64,000 bases of DNA from Anomaloglossus baeobatrachus (lineage: Eukaryota > Chordata > Amphibia > Anura > Aromobatidae): assembly GCF_048569485.1 (NCBI RefSeq), contig NW_027442234.1:1-64000 (forward strand). The letters are read 5' to 3'. The translations under genes were made by a program, and so were the position numbers. The notes beneath the pieces were generated by a model. It was not told the origin of the DNA, made no database searches, and was given only the letters and a program-made list of their open reading frames with translations. The stretch's first letter is position 1; the number at the start of each line of letters is the position of its first letter. Below, piece by piece: positions 39,838 through 54,039 of this stretch.

Positions 39838-41227
39838 CTTCTTAACCCAGTTTCCAAAAGCAGAACTCAATTCACCTGATTCATATTAGCCCGATTTAAT
39901 GAATTGGAAGAAAGCATACGTCTTCATATGCACCTCAATTTGGCCCATTCACTTTTCACACTTCCTCCTTTTGTTTTTTATCTTTCACACTTTTGACTTT
40001 CTTTATTCATCCAAATAGCAAACTCATCACCACTCAACCTGACCAACTCGGCTATGTCCCCGTGCTGCAGTTCTCTGTCTTATCTAGATCATTTGCAATT
40101 GAATGGAATAGATCCCTTTTGGACAAAGTGGATTCACCTGCTGCTGCAGTGACCACAGGTGTGATAACATCTAGAATTGGCATCTGGTGCGATCTCTCCG
40201 CTTCCACTCCAAAGAAAGTTACCTGTTTATTCCTATCATGCATTGGTTTTTGGGGTTTTCTTTGAGTAATGATGATCTCTTTAGTAGTCTGTTGGCGCCC
40301 TCTCCTGGAGGAATAGTTTGCTTGCTCTTGGACATTCTAAAAGAGAGGTCATGATAGACATTGAGCTTCTGAGCTCAATTGGGGACAGTCATGGGTGATG
40401 AATGTTTGCAACCTACTGCGAAGCCTCATACCGCAATATAAGGAACGTCAAATACTAAGAAAGGGCGGCCTATGAAAGAATTACTACTTTCAATAAGTAC
40501 ACTTAAACGGCTAATTGGGAATAGAAAAACTGTAAAAAGCCCTCTGAGAAAGCCCCCCTCTAACCTTTGATAGTAAGCTTTTCTGTAGTCTGCCTGTTGA
40601 TGTATTTTCCGTTTGAACTGTGCACAACATGAAGAGACGGAACACTGGCGGCTTGTCACAATGCCCCCCGATGACATCACAATAGCGCTGCTGCCTAGAA
40701 AACAAGCTGCGCAGAAGAAGTTGTTCTTTGGGTGGGAGGGTGGGCTAGTGGAAGGAGGGGGCAATCTCTTTTTTTCCCGGGTGGTAGGGGGATGACAGGA
40801 GAAGGGAAGCGGGTGGTGAGAAAGGTACAGAGGGCAGGGTTTGGGGGCTGGGAAGGAAAGGGAAAAGATTAGGGTTTGGGGATGATGAAAGGGCTTTCTA
40901 CGGGTAAGGATGGCAAAGGGTGGCAGTGACGGAAAGTCAGGCAACCTGTCCTGTCCGTCTTTTTGTATCGTGAATTGGAAAGACTGCAAGGGGGAGGGGA
41001 GTTGCTTGCGCCCTAAAGGAGGAGTTATTCAGATTCATTGCAGTGGGCGGCGGCTGCAAAACGCACCATTCTTCTTGTTTTGGCTCTGCAAAGCAGCCTT
41101 TTCAAGGGTTGGCTTGGGTGACAAAATGTCTTGTGTAGGCGTGGGTTTGTCTCCCTCTCGCTCTCTCTCCCTAAGATGTGTCCGGCATAGGCCAGGGTGC
41201 CACTCGAGGCCCAAACCAATTCTGGTT

Positions 41228-41415
41228 ATCGCTTCTCGGCCTTTTGGCTAAGATCAAGTGTAGTATCTGTTCTTATCAGTTTAATATCTGATACGTCCCC
41301 TATCTGGGGACCATATATTAAATGGATTTTTAGAACAGGGAGATGGAAAAAGAGCTTGCTCTGTCCACTCCACGCATTGACCTGGTATTGCAGTACCTCC
41401 AGGAACGGTGCACCC
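41228..41415 (+). ncRNA. U2 snRNA, copy 27
   Basis: Matches copy 1; no private difference seen. Confidence 0.98.
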
Positions 41416-42805
41416 CTTCTTAACCCAGTTTCCAAAAGCAGAACTCAATTCACCTGATTCATATTAGCCCGATTTAATGAATTGGAAGAAAGCATACGTC
41501 TTCATATGCACCTCAATTTGGCCCATTCACTTTTCACACTTCCTCCTTTTGTTTTTTATCTTTCACACTTTTGACTTTCTTTATTCATCCAAATAGCAAA
41601 CTCATCACCACTCAACCTGACCAACTCGGCTATGTCCCCGTGCTGCAGTTCTCTGTCTTATCTAGATCATTTGCAATTGAATGGAATAGATCCCTTTTGG
41701 ACAAAGTGGATTCACCTGCTGCTGCAGTGACCACAGGTGTGATAACATCTAGAATTGGCATCTGGTGCGATCTCTCCGCTTCCACTCCAAAGAAAGTTAC
41801 CTGTTTATTCCTATCATGCATTGGTTTTTGGGGTTTTCTTTGAGTAATGATGATCTCTTTAGTAGTCTGTTGGCGCCCTCTCCTGGAGGAATAGTTTGCT
41901 TGCTCTTGGACATTCTAAAAGAGAGGTCATGATAGACATTGAGCTTCTGAGCTCAATTGGGGACAGTCATGGGTGATGAATGTTTGCAACCTACTGCGAA
42001 GCCTCATACCGCAATATAAGGAACGTCAAATACTAAGAAAGGGCGGCCTATGAAAGAATTACTACTTTCAATAAGTACACTTAAACGGCTAATTGGGAAT
42101 AGAAAAACTGTAAAAAGCCCTCTGAGAAAGCCCCCCTCTAACCTTTGATAGTAAGCTTTTCTGTAGTCTGCCTGTTGATGTATTTTCCGTTTGAACTGTG
42201 CACAACATGAAGAGACGGAACACTGGCGGCTTGTCACAATGCCCCCCGATGACATCACAATAGCGCTGCTGCCTAGAAAACAAGCTGCGCAGAAGAAGTT
42301 GTTCTTTGGGTGGGAGGGTGGGCTAGTGGAAGGAGGGGGCAATCTCTTTTTTTCCCGGGTGGTAGGGGGATGACAGGAGAAGGGAAGCGGGTGGTGAGAA
42401 AGGTACAGAGGGCAGGGTTTGGGGGCTGGGAAGGAAAGGGAAAAGATTAGGGTTTGGGGATGATGAAAGGGCTTTCTACGGGTAAGGATGGCAAAGGGTG
42501 GCAGTGACGGAAAGTCAGGCAACCTGTCCTGTCCGTCTTTTTGTATCGTGAATTGGAAAGACTGCAAGGGGGAGGGGAGTTGCTTGCGCCCTAAAGGAGG
42601 AGTTATTCAGATTCATTGCAGTGGGCGGCGGCTGCAAAACGCACCATTCTTCTTGTTTTGGCTCTGCAAAGCAGCCTTTTCAAGGGTTGGCTTGGGTGAC
42701 AAAATGTCTTGTGTAGGCGTGGGTTTGTCTCCCTCTCGCTCTCTCTCCCTAAGATGTGTCCGGCATAGGCCAGGGTGCCACTCGAGGCCCAAACCAATTC
42801 TGGTT

Positions 42806-42993
42806 ATCGCTTCTCGGCCTTTTGGCTAAGATCAAGTGTAGTATCTGTTCTTATCAGTTTAATATCTGATACGTCCCCTATCTGGGGACCATATATTAAA
42901 TGGATTTTTAGAACAGGGAGATGGAAAAAGAGCTTGCTCTGTCCACTCCACGCATTGACCTGGTATTGCAGTACCTCCAGGAACGGTGCACCC
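42806..42993 (+). ncRNA. U2 snRNA, copy 28
   Basis: Matches copy 1; no private difference seen. Confidence 0.98.
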
Positions 42994-44383
42994 CTTCTTA
43001 ACCCAGTTTCCAAAAGCAGAACTCAATTCACCTGATTCATATTAGCCCGATTTAATGAATTGGAAGAAAGCATACGTCTTCATATGCACCTCAATTTGGC
43101 CCATTCACTTTTCACACTTCCTCCTTTTGTTTTTTATCTTTCACACTTTTGACTTTCTTTATTCATCCAAATAGCAAACTCATCACCACTCAACCTGACC
43201 AACTCGGCTATGTCCCCGTGCTGCAGTTCTCTGTCTTATCTAGATCATTTGCAATTGAATGGAATAGATCCCTTTTGGACAAAGTGGATTCACCTGCTGC
43301 TGCAGTGACCACAGGTGTGATAACATCTAGAATTGGCATCTGGTGCGATCTCTCCGCTTCCACTCCAAAGAAAGTTACCTGTTTATTCCTATCATGCATT
43401 GGTTTTTGGGGTTTTCTTTGAGTAATGATGATCTCTTTAGTAGTCTGTTGGCGCCCTCTCCTGGAGGAATAGTTTGCTTGCTCTTGGACATTCTAAAAGA
43501 GAGGTCATGATAGACATTGAGCTTCTGAGCTCAATTGGGGACAGTCATGGGTGATGAATGTTTGCAACCTACTGCGAAGCCTCATACCGCAATATAAGGA
43601 ACGTCAAATACTAAGAAAGGGCGGCCTATGAAAGAATTACTACTTTCAATAAGTACACTTAAACGGCTAATTGGGAATAGAAAAACTGTAAAAAGCCCTC
43701 TGAGAAAGCCCCCCTCTAACCTTTGATAGTAAGCTTTTCTGTAGTCTGCCTGTTGATGTATTTTCCGTTTGAACTGTGCACAACATGAAGAGACGGAACA
43801 CTGGCGGCTTGTCACAATGCCCCCCGATGACATCACAATAGCGCTGCTGCCTAGAAAACAAGCTGCGCAGAAGAAGTTGTTCTTTGGGTGGGAGGGTGGG
43901 CTAGTGGAAGGAGGGGGCAATCTCTTTTTTTCCCGGGTGGTAGGGGGATGACAGGAGAAGGGAAGCGGGTGGTGAGAAAGGTACAGAGGGCAGGGTTTGG
44001 GGGCTGGGAAGGAAAGGGAAAAGATTAGGGTTTGGGGATGATGAAAGGGCTTTCTACGGGTAAGGATGGCAAAGGGTGGCAGTGACGGAAAGTCAGGCAA
44101 CCTGTCCTGTCCGTCTTTTTGTATCGTGAATTGGAAAGACTGCAAGGGGGAGGGGAGTTGCTTGCGCCCTAAAGGAGGAGTTATTCAGATTCATTGCAGT
44201 GGGCGGCGGCTGCAAAACGCACCATTCTTCTTGTTTTGGCTCTGCAAAGCAGCCTTTTCAAGGGTTGGCTTGGGTGACAAAATGTCTTGTGTAGGCGTGG
44301 GTTTGTCTCCCTCTCGCTCTCTCTCCCTAAGATGTGTCCGGCATAGGCCAGGGTGCCACTCGAGGCCCAAACCAATTCTGGTT

Positions 44384-44571
44384 ATCGCTTCTCGGCCTTT
44401 TGGCTAAGATCAAGTGTAGTATCTGTTCTTATCAGTTTAATATCTGATACGTCCCCTATCCGGGGACCATATATTAAATGGATTTTTAGAACAGGGAGAT
44501 GGAAAAAGAGCTTGCTCTGTCCACTCCACGCATTGACCTGGTATTGCAGTACCTCCAGGAACGGTGCACCC
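44384..44571 (+). ncRNA. U2 snRNA, copy 29 (nt 78 variant)
   Basis: C at 44461 in place of T, U2 nt 78, in the loop of stem-loop IIb. Human U2, as recalled, also has C here, so the change is probably neutral. Confidence 0.97.
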
Positions 44572-45961
44572 CTTCTTAACCCAGTTTCCAAAAGCAGAAC
44601 TCAATTCACCTGATTCATATTAGCCCGATTTAATGAATTGGAAGAAAGCATACGTCTTCATATGCACCTCAATTTGGCCCATTCACTTTTCACACTTCCT
44701 CCTTTTGTTTTTTATCTTTCACACTTTTGACTTTCTTTATTCATCCAAATAGCAAACTCATCACCACTCAACCTGACCAACTCGGCTATGTCCCCGTGCT
44801 GCAGTTCTCTGTCTTATCTAGATCATTTGCAATTGAATGGAATAGATCCCTTTTGGACAAAGTGGATTCACCTGCTGCTGCAGTGACCACAGGTGTGATA
44901 ACATCTAGAATTGGCATCTGGTGCGATCTCTCCGCTTCCACTCCAAAGAAAGTTACCTGTTTATTCCTATCATGCATTGGTTTTTGGGGTTTTCTTTGAG
45001 TAATGATGATCTCTTTAGTAGTCTGTTGGCGCCCTCTCCTGGAGGAATAGTTTGCTTGCTCTTGGACATTCTAAAAGAGAGGTCATGATAGACATTGAGC
45101 TTCTGAGCTCAATTGGGGACAGTCATGGGTGATGAATGTTTGCAACCTACTGCGAAGCCTCATACCGCAATATAAGGAACGTCAAATACTAAGAAAGGGC
45201 GGCCTATGAAAGAATTACTACTTTCAATAAGTACACTTAAACGGCTAATTGGGAATAGAAAAACTGTAAAAAGCCCTCTGAGAAAGCCCCCCTCTAACCT
45301 TTGATAGTAAGCTTTTCTGTAGTCTGCCTGTTGATGTATTTTCCGTTTGAACTGTGCACAACATGAAGAGACGGAACACTGGCGGCTTGTCACAATGCCC
45401 CCCGATGACATCACAATAGCGCTGCTGCCTAGAAAACAAGCTGCGCAGAAGAAGTTGTTCTTTGGGTGGGAGGGTGGGCTAGTGGAAGGAGGGGGCAATC
45501 TCTTTTTTTCCCGGGTGGTAGGGGGATGACAGGAGAAGGGAAGCGGGTGGTGAGAAAGGTACAGAGGGCAGGGTTTGGGGGCTGGGAAGGAAAGGGAAAA
45601 GATTAGGGTTTGGGGATGATGAAAGGGCTTTCTACGGGTAAGGATGGCAAAGGGTGGCAGTGACGGAAAGTCAGGCAACCTGTCCTGTCCGTCTTTTTGT
45701 ATCGTGAATTGGAAAGACTGCAAGGGGGAGGGGAGTTGCTTGCGCCCTAAAGGAGGAGTTATTCAGATTCATTGCAGTGGGCGGCGGCTGCAAAACGCAC
45801 CATTCTTCTTGTTTTGGCTCTGCAAAGCAGCCTTTTCAAGGGTTGGCTTGGGTGACAAAATGTCTTGTGTAGGCGTGGGTTTGTCTCCCTCTCGCTCTCT
45901 CTCCCTAAGATGTGTCCGGCATAGGCCAGGGTGCCACTCGAGGCCCAAACCAATTCTGGTT

Positions 45962-46149
45962 ATCGCTTCTCGGCCTTTTGGCTAAGATCAAGTGTAGTAT
46001 CTGTTCTTATCAGTTTAATATCTGATACGTCCCCTATCTGGGGACCATATATTAAATGGATTTTTAGAACAGGGAGATGGAAAAAGAGCTTGCTCTGTCC
46101 ACTCCACGCATTGACCTGGTATTGCAGTACCTCCAGGAACGGTGCACCC
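45962..46149 (+). ncRNA. U2 snRNA, copy 30
   Basis: Matches copy 1; no private difference seen. Confidence 0.98.
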
Positions 46150-47539
46150 CTTCTTAACCCAGTTTCCAAAAGCAGAACTCAATTCACCTGATTCATATTA
46201 GCCCGATTTAATGAATTGGAAGAAAGCATACGTCTTCATATGCACCTCAATTTGGCCCATTCACTTTTCACACTTCCTCCTTTTGTTTTTTATCTTTCAC
46301 ACTTTTGACTTTCTTTATTCATCCAAATAGCAAACTCATCACCACTCAACCTGACCAACTCGGCTATGTCCCCGTGCTGCAGTTCTCTGTCTTATCTAGA
46401 TCATTTGCAATTGAATGGAATAGATCCCTTTTGGACAAAGTGGATTCACCTGCTGCTGCAGTGACCACAGGTGTGATAACATCTAGAATTGGCATCTGGT
46501 GCGATCTCTCCGCTTCCACTCCAAAGAAAGTTACCTGTTTATTCCTATCATGCATTGGTTTTTGGGGTTTTCTTTGAGTAATGATGATCTCTTTAGTAGT
46601 CTGTTGGCGCCCTCTCCTGGAGGAATAGTTTGCTTGCTCTTGGACATTCTAAAAGAGAGGTCATGATAGACATTGAGCTTCTGAGCTCAATTGGGGACAG
46701 TCATGGGTGATGAATGTTTGCAACCTACTGCGAAGCCTCATACCGCAATATAAGGAACGTCAAATACTAAGAAAGGGCGGCCTATGAAAGAATTACTACT
46801 TTCAATAAGTACACTTAAACGGCTAATTGGGAATAGAAAAACTGTAAAAAGCCCTCTGAGAAAGCCCCCCTCTAACCTTTGATAGTAAGCTTTTCTGTAG
46901 TCTGCCTGTTGATGTATTTTCCGTTTGAACTGTGCACAACATGAAGAGACGGAACACTGGCGGCTTGTCACAATGCCCCCCGATGACATCACAATAGCGC
47001 TGCTGCCTAGAAAACAAGCTGCGCAGAAGAAGTTGTTCTTTGGGTGGGAGGGTGGGCTAGTGGAAGGAGGGGGCAATCTCTTTTTTTCCCGGGTGGTAGG
47101 GGGATGACAGGAGAAGGGAAGCGGGTGGTGAGAAAGGTACAGAGGGCAGGGTTTGGGGGCTGGGAAGGAAAGGGAAAAGATTAGGGTTTGGGGATGATGA
47201 AAGGGCTTTCTACGGGTAAGGATGGCAAAGGGTGGCAGTGACGGAAAGTCAGGCAACCTGTCCTGTCCGTCTTTTTGTATCGTGAATTGGAAAGACTGCA
47301 AGGGGGAGGGGAGTTGCTTGCGCCCTAAAGGAGGAGTTATTCAGATTCATTGCAGTGGGCGGCGGCTGCAAAACGCACCATTCTTCTTGTTTTGGCTCTG
47401 CAAAGCAGCCTTTTCAAGGGTTGGCTTGGGTGACAAAATGTCTTGTGTAGGCGTGGGTTTGTCTCCCTCTCGCTCTCTCTCCCTAAGATGTGTCCGGCAT
47501 AGGCCAGGGTGCCACTCGAGGCCCAAACCAATTCTGGTT

Positions 47540-47727
47540 ATCGCTTCTCGGCCTTTTGGCTAAGATCAAGTGTAGTATCTGTTCTTATCAGTTTAATATC
47601 TGATACGTCCCCTATCTGGGGACCATATATTAAATGGATTTTTAGAACAGGGAGATGGAAAAAGAGCTTGCTCTGTCCACTCCACGCATTGACCTGGTAT
47701 TGCAGTACCTCCAGGAACGGTGCACCC
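47540..47727 (+). ncRNA. U2 snRNA, copy 31
   Basis: Matches copy 1; no private difference seen. Confidence 0.98.
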
Positions 47728-49117
47728 CTTCTTAACCCAGTTTCCAAAAGCAGAACTCAATTCACCTGATTCATATTAGCCCGATTTAATGAATTGGAAG
47801 AAAGCATACGTCTTCATATGCACCTCAATTTGGCCCATTCACTTTTCACACTTCCTCCTTTTGTTTTTTATCTTTCACACTTTTGACTTTCTTTATTCAT
47901 CCAAATAGCAAACTCATCACCACTCAACCTGACCAACTCGGCTATGTCCCCGTGCTGCAGTTCTCTGTCTTATCTAGATCATTTGCAATTGAATGGAATA
48001 GATCCCTTTTGGACAAAGTGGATTCACCTGCTGCTGCAGTGACCACAGGTGTGATAACATCTAGAATTGGCATCTGGTGCGATCTCTCCGCTTCCACTCC
48101 AAAGAAAGTTACCTGTTTATTCCTATCATGCATTGGTTTTTGGGGTTTTCTTTGAGTAATGATGATCTCTTTAGTAGTCTGTTGGCGCCCTCTCCTGGAG
48201 GAATAGTTTGCTTGCTCTTGGACATTCTAAAAGAGAGGTCATGATAGACATTGAGCTTCTGAGCTCAATTGGGGACAGTCATGGGTGATGAATGTTTGCA
48301 ACCTACTGCGAAGCCTCATACCGCAATATAAGGAACGTCAAATACTAAGAAAGGGCGGCCTATGAAAGAATTACTACTTTCAATAAGTACACTTAAACGG
48401 CTAATTGGGAATAGAAAAACTGTAAAAAGCCCTCTGAGAAAGCCCCCCTCTAACCTTTGATAGTAAGCTTTTCTGTAGTCTGCCTGTTGATGTATTTTCC
48501 GTTTGAACTGTGCACAACATGAAGAGACGGAACACTGGCGGCTTGTCACAATGCCCCCCGATGACATCACAATAGCGCTGCTGCCTAGAAAACAAGCTGC
48601 GCAGAAGAAGTTGTTCTTTGGGTGGGAGGGTGGGCTAGTGGAAGGAGGGGGCAATCTCTTTTTTTCCCGGGTGGTAGGGGGATGACAGGAGAAGGGAAGC
48701 GGGTGGTGAGAAAGGTACAGAGGGCAGGGTTTGGGGGCTGGGAAGGAAAGGGAAAAGATTAGGGTTTGGGGATGATGAAAGGGCTTTCTACGGGTAAGGA
48801 TGGCAAAGGGTGGCAGTGACGGAAAGTCAGGCAACCTGTCCTGTCCGTCTTTTTGTATCGTGAATTGGAAAGACTGCAAGGGGGAGGGGAGTTGCTTGCG
48901 CCCTAAAGGAGGAGTTATTCAGATTCATTGCAGTGGGCGGCGGCTGCAAAACGCACCATTCTTCTTGTTTTGGCTCTGCAAAGCAGCCTTTTCAAGGGTT
49001 GGCTTGGGTGACAAAATGTCTTGTGTAGGCGTGGGTTTGTCTCCCTCTCGCTCTCTCTCCCTAAGATGTGTCCGGCATAGGCCAGGGTGCCACTCGAGGC
49101 CCAAACCAATTCTGGTT

Positions 49118-49305
49118 ATCGCTTCTCGGCCTTTTGGCTAAGATCAAGTGTAGTATCTGTTCTTATCAGTTTAATATCTGATACGTCCCCTATCTGGGGA
49201 CCATATATTAAATGGATTTTTAGAACAGGGAGATGGAAAAAGAGCTTGCTCTGTCCACTCCACGCATTGACCTGGTATTGCAGTACCTCCAGGAACGGTG
49301 CACCC
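49118..49305 (+). ncRNA. U2 snRNA, copy 32
   Basis: Matches copy 1; no private difference seen. Confidence 0.98.
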
Positions 49306-50695
49306 CTTCTTAACCCAGTTTCCAAAAGCAGAACTCAATTCACCTGATTCATATTAGCCCGATTTAATGAATTGGAAGAAAGCATACGTCTTCATATGCA
49401 CCTCAATTTGGCCCATTCACTTTTCACACTTCCTCCTTTTGTTTTTTATCTTTCACACTTTTGACTTTCTTTATTCATCCAAATAGCAAACTCATCACCA
49501 CTCAACCTGACCAACTCGGCTATGTCCCCGTGCTGCAGTTCTCTGTCTTATCTAGATCATTTGCAATTGAATGGAATAGATCCCTTTTGGACAAAGTGGA
49601 TTCACCTGCTGCTGCAGTGACCACAGGTGTGATAACATCTAGAATTGGCATCTGGTGCGATCTCTCCGCTTCCACTCCAAAGAAAGTTACCTGTTTATTC
49701 CTATCATGCATTGGTTTTTGGGGTTTTCTTTGAGTAATGATGATCTCTTTAGTAGTCTGTTGGCGCCCTCTCCTGGAGGAATAGTTTGCTTGCTCTTGGA
49801 CATTCTAAAAGAGAGGTCATGATAGACATTGAGCTTCTGAGCTCAATTGGGGACAGTCATGGGTGATGAATGTTTGCAACCTACTGCGAAGCCTCATACC
49901 GCAATATAAGGAACGTCAAATACTAAGAAAGGGCGGCCTATGAAAGAATTACTACTTTCAATAAGTACACTTAAACGGCTAATTGGGAATAGAAAAACTG
50001 TAAAAAGCCCTCTGAGAAAGCCCCCCTCTAACCTTTGATAGTAAGCTTTTCTGTAGTCTGCCTGTTGATGTATTTTCCGTTTGAACTGTGCACAACATGA
50101 AGAGACGGAACACTGGCGGCTTGTCACAATGCCCCCCGATGACATCACAATAGCGCTGCTGCCTAGAAAACAAGCTGCGCAGAAGAAGTTGTTCTTTGGG
50201 TGGGAGGGTGGGCTAGTGGAAGGAGGGGGCAATCTCTTTTTTTCCCGGGTGGTAGGGGGATGACAGGAGAAGGGAAGCGGGTGGTGAGAAAGGTACAGAG
50301 GGCAGGGTTTGGGGGCTGGGAAGGAAAGGGAAAAGATTAGGGTTTGGGGATGATGAAAGGGCTTTCTACGGGTAAGGATGGCAAAGGGTGGCAGTGACGG
50401 AAAGTCAGGCAACCTGTCCTGTCCGTCTTTTTGTATCGTGAATTGGAAAGACTGCAAGGGGGAGGGGAGTTGCTTGCGCCCTAAAGGAGGAGTTATTCAG
50501 ATTCATTGCAGTGGGCGGCGGCTGCAAAACGCACCATTCTTCTTGTTTTGGCTCTGCAAAGCAGCCTTTTCAAGGGTTGGCTTGGGTGACAAAATGTCTT
50601 GTGTAGGCGTGGGTTTGTCTCCCTCTCGCTCTCTCTCCCTAAGATGTGTCCGGCATAGGCCAGGGTGCCACTCGAGGCCCAAACCAATTCTGGTT

Positions 50696-50883
50696 ATCGC
50701 TTCTCGGCCTTTTGGCTAAGATCAAGTGTAGTATCTGTTCTTATCAGTTTAATATCTGATACGTCCCCTATCTGGGGACCATATATTAAATGGATTTTTA
50801 GAACAGGGAGATGGAAAAAGAGCTTGCTCTGTCCACTCCACGCATTGACCTGGTATTGCAGTACCTCCAGGAACGGTGCACCC
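50696..50883 (+). ncRNA. U2 snRNA, copy 33
   Basis: Matches copy 1; no private difference seen. Confidence 0.98.
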
Positions 50884-52273
50884 CTTCTTAACCCAGTTTC
50901 CAAAAGCAGAACTCAATTCACCTGATTCATATTAGCCCGATTTAATGAATTGGAAGAAAGCATACGTCTTCATATGCACCTCAATTTGGCCCATTCACTT
51001 TTCACACTTCCTCCTTTTGTTTTTTATCTTTCACACTTTTGACTTTCTTTATTCATCCAAATAGCAAACTCATCACCACTCAACCTGACCAACTCGGCTA
51101 TGTCCCCGTGCTGCAGTTCTCTGTCTTATCTAGATCATTTGCAATTGAATGGAATAGATCCCTTTTGGACAAAGTGGATTCACCTGCTGCTGCAGTGACC
51201 ACAGGTGTGATAACATCTAGAATTGGCATCTGGTGCGATCTCTCCGCTTCCACTCCAAAGAAAGTTACCTGTTTATTCCTATCATGCATTGGTTTTTGGG
51301 GTTTTCTTTGAGTAATGATGATCTCTTTAGTAGTCTGTTGGCGCCCTCTCCTGGAGGAATAGTTTGCTTGCTCTTGGACATTCTAAAAGAGAGGTCATGA
51401 TAGACATTGAGCTTCTGAGCTCAATTGGGGACAGTCATGGGTGATGAATGTTTGCAACCTACTGCGAAGCCTCATACCGCAATATAAGGAACGTCAAATA
51501 CTAAGAAAGGGCGGCCTATGAAAGAATTACTACTTTCAATAAGTACACTTAAACGGCTAATTGGGAATAGAAAAACTGTAAAAAGCCCTCTGAGAAAGCC
51601 CCCCTCTAACCTTTGATAGTAAGCTTTTCTGTAGTCTGCCTGTTGATGTATTTTCCGTTTGAACTGTGCACAACATGAAGAGACGGAACACTGGCGGCTT
51701 GTCACAATGCCCCCCGATGACATCACAATAGCGCTGCTGCCTAGAAAACAAGCTGCGCAGAAGAAGTTGTTCTTTGGGTGGGAGGGTGGGCTAGTGGAAG
51801 GAGGGGGCAATCTCTTTTTTTCCCGGGTGGTAGGGGGATGACAGGAGAAGGGAAGCGGGTGGTGAGAAAGGTACAGAGGGCAGGGTTTGGGGGCTGGGAA
51901 GGAAAGGGAAAAGATTAGGGTTTGGGGATGATGAAAGGGCTTTCTACGGGTAAGGATGGCAAAGGGTGGCAGTGACGGAAAGTCAGGCAACCTGTCCTGT
52001 CCGTCTTTTTGTATCGTGAATTGGAAAGACTGCAAGGGGGAGGGGAGTTGCTTGCGCCCTAAAGGAGGAGTTATTCAGATTCATTGCAGTGGGCGGCGGC
52101 TGCAAAACGCACCATTCTTCTTGTTTTGGCTCTGCAAAGCAGCCTTTTCAAGGGTTGGCTTGGGTGACAAAATGTCTTGTGTAGGCGTGGGTTTGTCTCC
52201 CTCTCGCTCTCTCTCCCTAAGATGTGTCCGGCATAGGCCAGGGTGCCACTCGAGGCCCAAACCAATTCTGGTT

Positions 52274-52461
52274 ATCGCTTCTCGGCCTTTTGGCTAAGAT
52301 CAAGTGTAGTATCTGTTCTTATCAGTTTAATATCTGATACGTCCCCTATCTGGGGACCATATATTAAATGGATTTTTAGAACAGGGAGATGGAAAAAGAG
52401 CTTGCTCTGTCCACTCCACGCATTGACCTGGTATTGCAGTACCTCCAGGAACGGTGCACCC
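52274..52461 (+). ncRNA. U2 snRNA, copy 34
   Basis: Matches copy 1; no private difference seen in the gene. Confidence 0.98.
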
Positions 52462-53851
52462 CTTCTTAACCCAGTTTCCAAAAGCAGAACTCAATTCACC
52501 TGATTCATATTAGCCCGATTTAATGAATTGGAAGAAAGCATACGTCTTCATATGCACCTCAATTTGGCCCATTCACTTTTCACACTTCCTCCTTTTGTTT
52601 TTTATCTTTCACACTTTTGACTTTCTTTATTCATCCAAATAGCAAACTCATCACCACTCAACCTGACCAACTCGGCTATGTCCCCGTGCTGCAGTTCTCT
52701 GTCTTATCTAGATCATTTGCAATTGAATGGAATAGATCCCTTTTGGACAAAGTGGATTCACCTGCTGCTGCAGTGACCACAGGTGTGATAACATCTAGAA
52801 TTGGCATCTGGTGCGATCTCTCCGCTTCCACTCCAAAGAAAGTTACCTGTTTATTCCTATCATGCATTGGTTTTTGGGGTTTTCTTTGAGTAATGATGAT
52901 CTCTTTAGTAGTCTGTTGGCGCCCTCTCCTGGAGGAATAGTTTGCTTGCTCTTGGACATTCTAAAAGAGAGGTCATGATAGACATTGAGCTTCTGAGCTC
53001 AATTGGGGACAGTCATGGGTGATGAATGTTTGCAACCTACTGCGAAGCCTCATACCGCAATATAAGGAACGTCAAATACTAAGAAAGGGCGGCCTATGAA
53101 AGAATTACTACTTTCAATAAGTACACTTAAACGGCTAATTGGGAATAGAAAAACTGTAAAAAGCCCTCTGAGAAAGCCCCCCTCTAACCTTTGATAGTAA
53201 GCTTTTCTGTAGTCTGCCTGTTGATGTATTTTCCGTTTGAACTGTGCACAACATGAAGAGACGGAACACTGGCGGCTTGTCACAATGCCCCCCGATGACA
53301 TCACAATAGCGCTGCTGCCTAGAAAACAAGCTGCGCAGAAGAAGTTGTTCTTTGGGTGGGAGGGTGGGCTAGTGGAAGGAGGGGGCAATCTCTTTTTTTC
53401 CCGGGTGGTAGGGGGATGACAGGAGAAGGGAAGCGGGTGGTGAGAAAGGTACAGAGGGCAGGGTTTGGGGGCTGGGAAGGAAAGGGAAAAGATTAGGGTT
53501 TGGGGATGATGAAAGGGCTTTCTACGGGTAAGGATGGCAAAGGGTGGCAGTGACGGAAAGTCAGGCAACCTGTCCTGTCCGTCTTTTTGTATCGTGAATT
53601 GGAAAGACTGCAAGGGGGGGGGGAGTTGCTTGCGCCCTAAAGGAGGAGTTATTCAGATTCATTGCAGTGGGCGGCGGCTGCAAAACGCACCATTCTTCTT
53701 GTTTTGGCTCTGCAAAGCAGCCTTTTCAAGGGTTGGCTTGGGTGACAAAATGTCTTGTGTAGGCGTGGGTTTGTCTCCCTCTCGCTCTCTCTCCCTAAGA
53801 TGTGTCCGGCATAGGCCAGGGTGCCACTCGAGGCCCAAACCAATTCTGGTT

Positions 53852-54039
53852 ATCGCTTCTCGGCCTTTTGGCTAAGATCAAGTGTAGTATCTGTTCTTAT
53901 CAGTTTAATATCTGATACGTCCCCTATCTGGGGACCATATATTAAATGGATTTTTAGAACAGGGAGATGGAAAAAGAGCTTGCTCTGTCCACTCCACGCA
54001 TTGACCTGGTATTGCAGTACCTCCAGGAACGGTGCACCC
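53852..54039 (+). ncRNA. U2 snRNA, copy 35
   Basis: Gene matches copy 1. Upstream at 53619 (-233) a private G replaces A and merges two G runs into ten G in a row; a homopolymer sequencing error is possible. Confidence 0.97.
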
